Shown one piece after another: positions 49,001 to 59,135 of a stretch of DNA of 64,000 bases. How positions within the stretch are numbered: position 1 is the first letter of the stretch; each line of letters starts with the position of its first letter. The notes under the pieces were generated by a model. That model saw only the letters and a list, made by a program, of their open reading frames with translations, made no database searches and had not been told where the DNA came from. The position numbers were made by a program, and so were the translations under genes. Origin of the DNA: Trachythela sp. YZ-2020 (taxonomy: Eukaryota > Cnidaria > Anthozoa > Malacalcyonacea > Clavulariidae); the NCBI GenBank assembly GCA_016169945.1, contig JADLSH010000190.1:310001-374000 (forward strand), in the 5' to 3' direction.

Positions 49001-51367
49001 ATACAAACAAATAACTCCTACAATCTACTGTAGTTTCTTAACATAAAATAATTTATAACAAGTAGCTTTTTATCACAAACTACATACAAATATATTACTT
49101 ACAACACACTTTACAAAACCACTTAATTATATAAATGGTTCACAAGTGTCCTTTTCACATGCTAGAATACCATGAATGTCTAGCAAAGTTTTTGGCATGC
49201 ATTAACATTCTTTTAAAGACTTTATACAAATGCAAAAATGACAACTATTCTAATACATTTCCATTTTATATTTTTATCAGCCATACATCTATATAAACTT
49301 AAAAATATACTATAATAATAGAATTAATCTCCGAATCAAAACAATAGATCAAGATCAAATATTACACTCCTTAATATACGAAATGCGGTGGATTTTAAAT
49401 TCGAACTAAAAGTTCCCACGGGAAAAAAATGTATTAGAACACTACAAATGTAGCAGTATTGTAGCAACTAAACTTTCGGCAAGTTTCGAACAATTTTTGT
49501 GTGTGAAATACGGAAACATTATTGCCTGAAACTTTACAGACTTACATAGTCCTAGAACGGGAAAAAACATCTTCAGATAGTTCGCCATCGACTTGGTCCT
49601 CTTCCTAAAGTTTTCACAGTAAAAATACTTCTATATTTTATGCAAACGACCAAGCAATGCGCCTGGCTTCTGATTTATAAAACAAGCAACTTCAAATTGT
49701 CATTTATGTCAATAAAACTCACCGACTCTACATGTTCTCCGCTTATTTGACTCAAATTATCGGACGAACTCGACCGTTCAATTGTCATCAAAGACATTTT
49801 ACAGCTAGTATAAAAGCCATTCTGTATAAAAATCCATTAAGTTTGCTTCTAGCACTCCGAGAAAGTGTAAAAACTGTGCAAATAATAAAGGCCGACAGTG
49901 AGTAAACATGAACACCGACAAGGTTATAGACGCCAAATATATTCAGCGGTATCCTTTTATAACATCCACCAAAATATACTTCCTCAATCTCAAATAGTTT
50001 AAAATTCGCGAAACTTTCCTAAAACTACTTTATTCTATTTAAAAAGCGAAGCTAAGTGACAATAATATCATGTCGTACACAAATTCTTCGAAGACACAAA
50101 GCTATAAAATCCACTATCAGGTCTACAACTATGTTATTTAAAATGAGATACATTCACACGTCGCTACAAATACCGGAAATGCTGAATTTAATTAGCTAAC
50201 ATTTGCATCTAAAATTATAGTTCTTTAACTTCTGTTCCTGCAATATTTTATGCGTTTTTCCAGCAACATTTAGCCTGGAATTATGTAGTATAATCTGGCA
50301 TATTAGCTAACTCTAGTTAATTGCAAAAAATATTCTAAAATCGGTTAAAACTACGAGCAAAATGCAGGGTCAATACAGACACGTTATGAACAATAGAAAA
50401 TGCAAAATATATATTACAGTATGCAAAATTTTGAATGCTAAACTGAAGCGATTCTTTCAAGCAGTTTCAAAGCAACTATACTTAAATTATCTTTGATATT
50501 TTGTAGCATGTTTGTAACATTTTAACTTCTAAAGATTATTTTCCCAGACTTGGTCTAGACTTTGGGTTTAAATAATTAATGTAAGGTTGGTCAGGTTGTA
50601 TATTGAATAAATTATAGTTAAGCTGTTAGCTGTAAGCTTTATAATATGTAAAAGTGAAATAAAAACCCATATATAAGAGATACCCAACAATGTATTATAT
50701 ATTTGTTTCAATGTATAATAACACAGCTATAATTCGATAATTATTAAATGGTTTTCCCTATTTCCCATCAAACAAGAAAGGAAGCTCTGGATATTTAGAC
50801 ATTTACTGAAGGAGTTCCTAATCAATGTAAACAAACCGAGCCAGATTTGCACATCAAAGGCATATCAAAACAATCCCAAAACATAAACACACATTGATCT
50901 ACAAATCTAGGAGCATTTAAAGAAAACACAAAGCCTGTCTGATCACCTGAAGAGATAACACTAATTTAAAGTATTTATCTTGCTGAAACATTTCTACGTG
51001 TTTTTAGCAAGTGTCGAACGACAGCATAAAATATACAAACATCTGTTACAGAAACTAGGCTAGAAAACCTTAATTCTCTTATAATTTTGCTGCTAAACAT
51101 GGATATAACTGTAGAATATTAAATAAGAGGCATGTTTATGTATTTTTGTGCAATTTTAACAAGATAAAATGCCAAAACAAAGCGTATCAGCAAGCTAAAT
51201 TTCGACATAATGGTTTAATAGCATGGAACCTCGCATGGAACAGTAAAGGTCACTAAGTTTTACCAAAATATAAACAAAACTCACCTAGATTTCACCCAGC
51301 GATTTATATTCTTCGCTTTATTAACAGCTCGTCTGAAAATCTGCACAACTCTTTTATCGGATGCCAT
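40043..51367 (-). CDS. ssh: Slingshot protein phosphatase (cofilin phosphatase)
   Basis: Dual-specificity phosphatase that activates cofilin and so promotes actin turnover. Exons: 1a 51367-51285 or 1b 49797-49723 plus 2 49604-49546; then 47756-47668, 47548-47484, 47362-47247, 46889-46827, 46723-46658, 46557-46423, 46137-46078, 45980-45929, 45857-45816, 45536-45408, 44431-44385, 44308-44234, 44096-44025, 43920-43860, 43220-43081, 42936-42311, 41829-40043. Isoform A sums to 3708 nt (1235 aa), isoform B to 1252 aa. The SSH-N region (GFFASKGAAYAIP, HLQGMVNLIRDED, NYVFKPVSVQTLW) is followed by a DEK_C-like domain (residues about 226-290) and the DSP domain (GSEWNACNLQELKDNG, DNFFPGTFEY, general acid D344, HCRRGISRSAST with C375 and R381). 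A long acidic/serine-rich tail (about 436-1235) has no recognised domain. The nearest family is SSH1-3 of vertebrates and fly ssh. Confidence 0.95.
40525..40640 (-). repeat. ssh: Second coding repeat in the Slingshot tail (SRDN/SPLSR units)
   Basis: Four or five imperfect units encode LPPSRDNLPLSRDNSPLSRS. The corresponding DNA repeats GTTATCACGTGATAG-like units. Confidence 0.75.
41560..41670 (-). repeat. ssh: Coding 15-bp tandem repeat in the Slingshot tail
   Basis: About eight to ten in-frame units encode P-R-E-D-(L/F/Y), starting RVDLPRDDLPREDLP and ending FPREDFPRESPREES. On DNA the unit is TCCTCGCGTGGGAGA-like. Repeat length is a multiple of three so expansion does not break the frame; copy number is likely polymorphic. 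Confidence 0.85.
41920..42135. repeat. Dispersed repeat with GTAGTTCGTCTTGACA
   Basis: An intronic block (TTTGCGTAGTTCGTCTTGAC, TATGTGTATAAATACGGCAT, CAGACGAATTATC) that recurs at about 28290-28440 in a citron intron and in part at about 21990-22040. Probably a non-autonomous element of unknown type. Confidence 0.6.
43250..43850 (-). repeat. Tandem array of the dominant SINE tail module, about five units
   Basis: Reverse-oriented units of about 110-118 bp (TTTATTTATACTGGATAGC ... GTTACTACAGGAGGAAACC) lie directly between the Slingshot catalytic exon (43920-43860) and the next exon (43220-43081). The units are nearly identical, implying recent expansion. Confidence 0.9.
44465..45330 (+). repeat. 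Tandem array of the dominant SINE tail module, about seven units
   Basis: Plus-oriented units of about 118 bp (TTTAGGTTTCCTCCTGTAGT ... AGAGCTATCCAGTATAAATA) fill most of the intron between exons 45536-45408 and 44431-44385. The adjacent array at 43250 runs in the opposite orientation. Confidence 0.9.
45595..45770. repeat. 20-bp minisatellite, AGAACGCGTTCTGGTCAATT
   Basis: About eight units alternating GTTCTGG and GATTTGG variants, in a Slingshot intron. Confidence 0.9.
46960..47205. mobile_element. MITE family with GGTGGTCAAC sub-terminal repeats
   Basis: A 240-bp unit: CAGCAGATGGTGGTCAACTT-like left part, TTTGCCACCAAATACAAGAC centre, TTAACATTATTTTCTCACTC and GCAGGTTGACCACC right part. Copies or fragments also lie near 15963-16050, 17755-17895, 20430-20495, 39010-39190, 52505-52695, 53535-53672, 54118-54310 and 60150-60370, making this the second most frequent repeat of the window. 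Confidence 0.8.
48418..48677. mobile_element. hAT MITE with 8-bp target-site duplication
   Basis: Ends CAGTGGCGGATTACCA and the complementary TGGTAATCTGCCACTG bracket 260 bp, flanked by a perfect ATTATTAT duplication (48410-48417 and 48678-48685). The internal GCCTACAGGCCC block is repeated near both ends. It lies in the Slingshot intron upstream of exon 3. Confidence 0.85.
49546..49797 (-). CDS. ssh: Slingshot alternative first exon 1b with exon 2
   Basis: Exon 1b (49797-49723) encodes MSLMTIERSSSSDNLSQISG..., resembling the ALVTLQRSPT-like start of vertebrate SSH proteins, and ends in phase 0. Exon 2 (49604-49546) adds an acidic segment (EEDQVDGELSEDVF) and ends in phase 2, which then fits exon 3. 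A serine-rich acidic N-terminus versus the basic one of 1a could alter localisation. Confidence 0.8.
51285..51367 (-). CDS. ssh: Slingshot alternative first exon 1a
   Basis: Encodes a basic N-terminus, MASDKRVVQIFRRAVNKAKN and so on, ending AG|GTGAG in phase 2. It joins in frame only to exon 3 (AG|G TCA AGT), not to exon 2. It therefore marks a separate promoter and isoform. Confidence 0.8.
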
Positions 51368-52723
51368 TTTCAAATATACGTACGAAGGAATTAGATCTCT
51401 CACGAGTTTTACATGTAAATCCGGCAGGAACTATGAACTATTATGAATAGCTTTTCTGCGATGTTACCCAAACAAAACCCAAGACATTTGGTCGTAAATG
51501 CTCTAAAGGCATTCACTAAGCATTATATTTGGCCTCAAATAATACAATTTGACCATTATAGCAGAAAAATTGCCATTGACTTGAATTTGAGAAGGTTGGT
51601 CAGAGAATTCTAGAAGAATGATACGGTCCATATATTGAATATGCATCACACGTCGGAAATACCCATATTGGGCAGATAGGATTATATTATGGAAGGGAGG
51701 GGTTTCATAATTATTCAGTTTTCAAATTCGGAAAGATAACTGATTAAATGTACTTTAAATTGCCTTTACAGTAGACACGAAAATAACTTCAAGTAATTAT
51801 ACTCAGCTACATTGAATTGTGTAGGATTGAATGTTTTTCTTATGCATATATTTATTTTAAACTGTGGGATTACTAAGTTAAAATAACTTTAACACCAGGG
51901 TGCAGGAAATATAAAATAATACAGTATAGAATTTACTCGACCAAAAAAGTAACCATTGCCAATTTAATTTATTCTACCAGCTATACTTAGAGCTCACTGC
52001 TGACGTATATTATGCAGGTATGACGTCACACGACACGTCACAAGATGACGTCATATGACGTACACAACCAGTGATCGGAATGTTCCATCCAGTCACTCAT
52101 AGTTTTGAGTTATTTTAGCATTCATACAGAGGCCTATTATAAAGATTTCAAAATATTAAGACACACTTACGTTCAATGTACATTCCTTTCATGGAATTAA
52201 TAGATTAATTTCATTTTTAATACAATATTTCTAAAAACGAGCGATTACAATATCATATATATTACAGTTTACTTTCAATTTCTAAAATACAGCAGATAAT
52301 ATTTGAAATTAACTGAATTATCCTCACATCCTGTGTATGTATACAAATGATTTGTGAATAAATACATGTAATAAATTATTGAGGAAGAATGAAAAACCTT
52401 CGTATGAGTGCTTTACATATTTAGAAAATCAAAAATAATTTGTTCGATTCCAAAACTAAGAGTCTAAGTACAAAAATATATATAAGATTTCAAATAAAAT
52501 CGATAGTTTTCATCAAAGCACTATCGTGCAGCAGATGGTGGTGAACCAATAGTTCAAATATTGTTACTTCTTTTTCAGTTTTTGTTATAAGTAGTGGTCT
52601 TCTATAGTTTATTAATTTTGATCCTATAAAGTGCCAATATTTCTGAAGTTGACCATCATCAGCTGCCCTGTAGCGCTTACTGAGACTCATCAATAGGCTA
52701 CCACTATATTTACTTTCTAAAAT
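51368..52723. other. Intergenic region between Slingshot and NCLX
   Basis: Contains the CRE-type cluster and a MITE-family copy at 52505-52695. Otherwise AT-rich with no gene seen. Confidence 0.5.
52001..52062 (-). promoter_or_regulatory. ssh: Cluster of CRE-type sites upstream of Slingshot exon 1a
   Basis: Two perfect palindromic TGACGTCA sites (52021-52028 and 52046-52053) and three half or near sites (TGACGTAT at 52001, CACGTCA at 52034, TGACGTAC at 52056) within about 60 bp. They lie about 640-690 bp upstream of the exon 1a ATG. TGACGTCA is the CREB/ATF recognition sequence. The spacing is too regular to ignore but function is inferred. Confidence 0.4.
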
Positions 52724-55700
52724 CTACGAAAATAACACTCCAGTTTCATTTAAAATAGACACAACTAGGAAGACTATGTACAATAAAATCAGATAGGCAC
52801 CATAAACTTTGGGAATGCGAAATCCTAAAAGGGGCACAATGATCGCTGAAGATGCCAAACTTGTCGCTAAAAATGCTGTCGATATATAGTCTTGGTTGCC
52901 TGTGTTTAACTAACAAGAAAAAGGAAGGTAAACATTGCTTATCACTAAACTAAACTAACTTTATTTATACTGGATAGCTCTATCAATTTTAAACTGTTCT
53001 CCCTAGAGGTCCAGTAAGAGTCATTCCTTATTGATCCAGTGTTACTACAGGAGGAAACCTAAAATAAACTAACTTTATTTATACTGGATAGCTCTATCAG
53101 TTCTAAACTGTTCTTCCTAGAGGTCCAGTAAGGTCATCTCTTATTGATCCAGTGTTACTACAGGAGGAAACCTAAACTAACATTATTTATACTGGATAGC
53201 TCTATCAGTTCTAAACTGTTCTCCCTAGACGTCCAGTAAGAGTCATTCCTTATTGATCCAGTGTTACTACAGGAGGAAACCTAAACTAAACTAACTTTAT
53301 TTATACTGGATAGCTCTATCAATTTTAAACTGTTCTCCCTAGAGGTCCAGTAAGGGACATCCATATTGGTCAAACTGGAAGTCACTCTCGTGCGACTGAG
53401 AATAAGAGATAAAAGGCACATGCACTTACGACTGTGCCCACGACATTCTTAATATGGTCCTAAACCTACCGTTAACGTCCCATCCTGTCTGGTTGTTGCG
53501 ATTGTGCATGATAAACCAACACCTAATAATAAATCTGTAACGTTTTTTGTCAAGGTTGGAAAGTAAACTACTTCTCTTAATTCTACTTTATAATATTTGC
53601 CACCAAATACAAGACTTTCTCATTCTGATACCTGCACGTTGACCATCATCAGCTGCACGATAGTGCTTAGTAACACCACCATATTGGCACATTCAACAAA
53701 AGGATACTAAGAAGAGGTCCACCGAAGCAAGCTGCAATGGCCATCTGAGGATAACCTTGTTTCGCTACAGCGAGATTGGCGATAAAATCTGCTATACTAT
53801 TTCCCCAAGCCAGAAGAGTGACGCCCAAAATCTCGTTGCTTAGCTTAAACACAACGCCAAACACCTAAATGAAAAATAGGGACATGCTAACTTAGTTTCT
53901 GCGCCAAGTTACTGTTGTTGTTGTTGCATGTTGCTGTATTTACCAATCAGATAGAAGATGAACTCACCCGCAACAAGTTAACAATTTCATTCGCAGTTGA
54001 ATAGATCCAAATGACGGACGCGATGAAACCCATGAATGCAAACAGCTTTAAAAATATACAAACACAAGTAGGCCTATGTGTGGGTGACCGGCTCGGATTG
54101 AAGTAAATTTAGTGGGTTTCAATAAGCGTTGGGTGACAGCAGATGGTGACCAACTTCAGAAATGTTGACACTTATAAGAGCAAGAAAATTAAACTACATC
54201 TCTCAATTCTATTCATTTGCCTCCAAATACAAGACTACATTGTACAACATATAATGAAAAGAATTAACATTATTCTCTCACTCTGATAACTGCAGGTTGA
54301 CCACCACCTATAAGGCAAGAATCTCTGATAAAGTACGTAAATAATCATCATATTTTTCAAGGGTTGGAAAGTACCTTATGATATTTGGGTGGATGATCTC
54401 GCGATGACGTGATTCCTATGGTAACGGCCATTATCACGCCAACAATCGCCATAAGAGCAGCCAGTGGAAACTTGCCTCCTAACATAATCAACCCCCCTGA
54501 AATTGATAAAATGTTCACTCAATCAAGTCTCTAAGAACGTGTGAACAGCGTGCAAACTGCATACGAACTGCGTGCAAACATCGTGCGAACTGCGTACGAA
54601 ATGCGTACGAACTGCGTGCAAACATCGTGCGAACATCGTGCGAACTGCGTACGAAATGCGTGCAAACAGCGTGCGAACTGCGTGCAAACATCGTGCGAAC
54701 AGAGTGTGAACTGCGTGCGAACTACTAACTGCATATTGCAAATTACAAACAGGATGAATCAAGTATAAATAAAGTTAGTTTAGGTTTAAATAAAGTTACC
54801 TTTGGTGGCAAATACGCAGAACAAAGGTGAAAATATACATTGTAAAATTTGAAGTCGTTTACTCCAATTGTGGTTCTCTTCATCCAGTTGAACGACAGGA
54901 ATTGTTAGATTTAAACACAAGTTAATTGGAATCTAAAACAGAAACCAAGACTCCAAGAGCAAGATCTACGAGTAACATGCATTAAGATTTTTGGGTAGTT
55001 GGTAGTACGGTCTCCTGCAGTAATAGTAGTGCACCAACTCTTACTGGATCTCTAGGGAGAACAGTTTAGAACTGATACAGCTATCAAGTATAAATAAAGT
55101 TGATTTAAGCTTACTTTTATTACAGTATAAATTTTTCTCAGTAGACCTGAGTCAACAAAATCAGAATTGGAAACTGAGAGTAGTTCTTGAACAAAGTTTT
55201 GATCCTTGCTGCTTTTTGGAACTGGGAGGTTGATGAGTAATGGTGTTGTTTCGTCTGGAATAATAGCAACACAAAAATTCTTAGTAAAACTGTAACACGG
55301 CCTTTTAAAAAATCAACCTGACAAATCTCTTACTCGCAGATCTTGCAGCACTAAAGTGTCCACTGGAATTGGTATCAGTAATGATAGGAATGGATTTTTC
55401 GAAATCTTCTTGGCGGTCTTGCACTGGGGCTGGGCCTTGGCACACTACTCCGTTCTGATAACTGGACTCAAAATCATCTAAAAACAAAGATATAATTTCA
55501 GGTACTTCAGATACAAACCACGGCGAATAGTTATAAAACGAATCATTGACAGTTTATACTAAAGTTGTTTTTACCCTGGATATTTGTTCGTTGACGTAAC
55601 CTTCGTTTGTATCTCTGGTAGACCACACGACCGATGATTACAACAAGAACATAGAGTATGTAGAGAACTATAAAACCTACAAACATAAAGTACGAACTAT

Positions 55701-58700
55701 AATTGTACATAATTCAAAAAGTAATTGTTAGAATCAGCAGGTACATGCTGAATCCATGAAGTTGATTTAATCTTACAAATAAAGTTGATTATTATTATTA
55801 TATTATTATTAGATCTTCTGCAGATGGGACAAATAATGCGCCATGAAACTCAACTGGGATATAAAGTAATCTTTTCAGTCGAGTCTTGGAGACGGATGTA
55901 CTCTCGGAAGTACGAATAGCAAGATGTAACGCATTCCACAGAGGGCAGATACGGACGAAATATGATTCGCGAAATGTAGATGTGCGAGCAAAGTTAAGGC
56001 GAAGATCCTTAACTAGGAGGTGTTGGCGAGACTGAGGTTTGATTCCTGCAGTACGCAGTTGTCTGATTATAATTTCACCTCAGTCATATATGTTAAGAGT
56101 GCTTCCTGTTTAACTCTTCCAAACACCACAGGTTTTCTCCAGGCCAAATAAGTGATGGTCCTTACTGGACCTCTAGGGACAGCAGTTTAGAACTGATGGA
56201 GCTATCCAGTATAAAGTTAGTTTACAATGATAACGATATTAAGAGTACATCAACATTTCGTTAGTAAAGTATTTATTATAATTGTTATATATACCTATAG
56301 CTTGAAGCAAATCAATTTTTTTCCTATAAACAATAATCACAGTCCAAGCCAAAGCTCCAAGATAGAAGACAACATCTCTGAGATATGGCCTTTGATTGAG
56401 ATCATATGAGACTGATAAAGATACCACTCCAACTACGACTGTCGTTACAAACATACCAGCACCTTGGAAATTGAAACATTTAGGAAAAAATCACCATTAG
56501 CATTACCATCACCACAATCATCAGCATTACCATCATCTTCACCATTACCATCACCATCACCATCACCATCACCATCACCATCACCATCATCATCTTCACC
56601 ATCATCTTCATCTTCATCTTCATCATCATCCATCATCACCACCATCATCATCATCCATCACCATCATGACCACTACCATACCAACTTACTCACCAATAAG
56701 TGCACTAAGTGCTAAATTTCCAGTACTGCTACTATTTACAAATCCAGCCACTGCACTGAAAATATCTGGAGCGCCATTTCCATATGCAAGAAATGTAACA
56801 CCCTGAAGTTTTATTAAGGATTAAACACAGAATGTAATAATGAAAATCTGCAGAACGAGGTTACTCTACAATTATCTGACTGCTACATAAAATCAAACAG
56901 CATTATTAACTTCAATTCAAAGGATACAGCCACGTTTGGACTAAGATTTAAAGCATTAGAAATCACTGTCAGTGCTGGACAAAAACTACAAAAAAGGCAG
57001 AATTAATTATGAATGTAGTGTACATATGAAGTATATATTTTGTATTGAGAAAACTAAAACAACATTTCATACATTCATGCAGTACAACCAGTTTGCCATG
57101 CAATGTGCACCCTACTTTGTCGTTTTACTCTTTCTAATTGTAGACAATTTTACTCATCAAGGTAAAGCATAAGCATTAATGATTAGAGCAATTATTGTAC
57201 ATACTAATCATCAGCTGTTATTCCAACAAGAATAAAGAGAAATATCAACCAGAACACCTAGAAACAAAAGAACTCGTTTTATAAACAAGATAAATCTAAA
57301 ATTCTAGATCGATTCAAAATTGATCAGGCATTGTTTCTCAGGGCCTTTTTTAAGAAATCGTTAGTGGGGAGGCCATCATCAAAAGGGGACGTAACAGGTA
57401 GGTGGTATATTACAGGTTTGGGAAGCTGAAGGGGGATCTGGGGGTCCTCCCGCAGAAAATTTTTGTATTCTTGAGTCTCTGTGACTTGATTTCCTGCATT
57501 TTCAGAGACAATTTTTGATATAATCCCATCTAAACAGAGCCAGGTTTTGTTGTGAGGATACCATAACTTTCCTCTAAACTCAGTTTCCCTCCGCCCTTTT
57601 TTGCTTATATTTTGGACAAAAGGGACCTTCACTGGGGGGGGGGAATAGCTTACTGGGGGGGGTTTATTAATTTTGGAAAATGAGCTGTTTGCATACCTAC
57701 CATTAAAACAAATGCCAAAGCTTTAGTGCTTGATAAAGTGCAATATGGAAATTGGATGTACTGGATAAATCCATCGTGGGATTGACAGTCTTCCGTCGTC
57801 TTGACAAACTCACAAAGGTATGATGAATTTACATGATGGAGATGCACGCACTGAGAAAAGAAGGAATTGTATTAGGTTAATAGAAACATGTTGGAATTAC
57901 AGTAAATCAAATTATTTGACCCAACAAGGCCCCAACACTTGCCCAATAATATGGGCAGATATAATATCTGATTAATATATGCCAGACTTTCCCCTTGATA
58001 ATTTAAATCCTCTTCCATTTGAAAGAGTAGAATAATAAATTAGGGTGCATTGGGGCACGTTATTCACATTATTAGTGGAGCGAGAAAGAAAACAAAGAAA
58101 GTAAGACTTGGACAAGTCTAGGCACGTTTACAGCTTACAGTCGATTTCAAGTTCGCAACATTTGAGCATCTTTAATCTGTGATTTGAGCACAGTTAATCA
58201 TTGCGTCAGAGCACAGGGGCCCAGGCTCTATTTGCCCGCGCCCGCCTGCATAAGGAAGTCATGCAGGCGGGCGCGGGCAAATAGAGCCTGGGCCTCTGTG
58301 GTCAGAGCGAAGTTCAAAAGTTCATAATATAATGATTCAGAACCGGTCTGTAAACTGAGCATTTGATTGGCTGCTTTTTCTCTAGTAACCAATCAGAGGG
58401 TTTGTTTACAAACTAGATACAAGTGCAAATTCCTTCAAAACTTCGGCCTTCGGGTTTCTTTGTTAGCATGTTTTTTGCAAGTACTATAATTATAGAGCCA
58501 ATATTACAACTGAAATTGATGCATACCGCATACGTTCCTAAGGGTGAATAATAGGTCATAACAAATTGTTAAGACTTAAGACAATATAAAGTATAAATAC
58601 AACACGAGTAAGCAGGATTTACTATATGTTATATAAACATGAACCATTAGATTAATACAAATCATATTACTATTCATAATATACCAAATATTTGACAATG

Positions 58701-59135
58701 ACGAAATTTAGATTAATATGAAATGCATAGAAAACGAATGCAAAACACACATGCCTTAAATTAACCCTTAAACGGAACAAAACAATCTAATGAATGAAAT
58801 TTTATACCCCACGGTGAAATATATCTATAACAATAGTACAATATATTAACTATATGATCTAGATAAAGATATTGAAATGGGGGGAAGCCAAGCTAAGAGT
58901 TTTCTCAGTGGCATATTTATAAACTCACCCTGATGTTGTCAGCTTTATTTTGTAAGAGCTGTCGATTTAAATAGCCATTCCTGTCAGAAAATTGCTGCTC
59001 CGTCCCACGGTGTATAAATGTCTTAAATTGGTACATACACAGCAGTATTATTAACCCTGTAACGCAGCATACTATTCTCCAAACACTATTCGCATTTCTG
59101 CATTTGAATTCGCTGTTACATCTTGCAAAAGCCAT
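52724..59135 (-). CDS. SLC8B1: Mitochondrial sodium/calcium exchanger NCLX (complete, 15 exons)
   Basis: Inner-mitochondrial-membrane exchanger that extrudes Ca2+ for Na+/Li+. Fifteen exons join to 1860 nt (619 aa; human about 584): 59135-58929, 57850-57701, 57257-57205, 56985-56928, 56802-56694, 56462-56295, 55676-55575, 55477-55334, 55254-55115, 54932-54800, 54496-54375, 54045-53968, 53864-53708, 53522-53470, 52909-52724. Residues 20-40 form a first hydrophobic segment. The C-x-F-x10-C-type lumenal stretch (CEFVKTTEDC) matches NCLX. Alpha-1 repeat is GVTFLAYGNGAPDIFSA (N165, D169), alpha-2 repeat is GVTLLAWGNSIADFIANLA (N510, D514), then YPQMAIAACFGGPLL. The central loop is hydrophilic (about 300-400). 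The exon order and the final hydrophobic exon match NCLX rather than plasma-membrane NCX or NCKX. Confidence 0.95.
52945..53445 (-). repeat. Tandem array of the dominant SINE tail module, four units
   Basis: Four reverse units of about 112 bp followed by a partial SINE head (ACTGGAAGTCACTCTCG, GCACATGCACTTACGACTGTG) in the NCLX intron before the last exon. Confidence 0.9.
54535..54728. repeat. Minisatellite of GTGCGAACTGC / GTGCAAACATC units
   Basis: About sixteen units of 11-12 bp alternating GTGCGAACTGC, GTGCAAACATC and TACGAAATGC. It lies between NCLX exons 54932-54800 and 54496-54375, starting about 35 bp from the acceptor of the latter. Confidence 0.9.
54990..55110 (+). repeat. Dominant SINE family, single tail module
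   Basis: One diverged plus-oriented module (TTACTGGATCTCTAGGGAG ... AGCTATCAAGTATAAATA) ending about 5 bp from NCLX exon 55254-55115. Confidence 0.75.
56030..56225 (+). repeat. Dominant SINE family, full-length copy
   Basis: Head remnant (GCGAGACTGAGGTTTGATTC), body (TGCAGTACGCAGTTGTC, AGAGTGCTTCCTGTTTAAC) and one shortened tail module in an NCLX intron. Confidence 0.8.
56494..56680. repeat. CAT/CAC/CTT trinucleotide microsatellite
   Basis: ATTACCATCACC and CATCACCATCACC repeats, then CATCTTCATCTTCATC, in the NCLX intron just before exon 56462-56295. Confidence 0.95.
57300..57690 (-). other. Intronic open frame of unknown origin
   Basis: A 102-codon minus-strand frame (57632-57324; NKTWLCLDGIISKIV, PVIYHLPVTSPFDDGLP) lies in an NCLX intron beside GGGGGGGGG runs near 57637 and 57655. 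No splice context links it to NCLX. It may be a fragment of an unrecognised transposon protein; no function is assigned. Confidence 0.25.
58217..58304. repeat. GC-rich perfect inverted repeat
   Basis: CAGGGGCCCAGGCTCTATTT and GCCCGCGCCCGCCTGCAT make one arm; after a ~9-bp spacer (AAGGAAGTC) the exact complement follows, ending GCCTGGGCCTCTGTGG. Arms are about 38 bp. It lies in the first NCLX intron and is much GC-richer than its surroundings. Confidence 0.85.

Larger units (their letters stand above)
47757..51284. other. ssh: Long 5' introns of Slingshot
   Basis: About 3.5 kb between exon 3 and exon 1a, containing exons 1b and 2 and the hAT MITE. The rest is AT-rich with no other supported feature. 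Confidence 0.6.
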
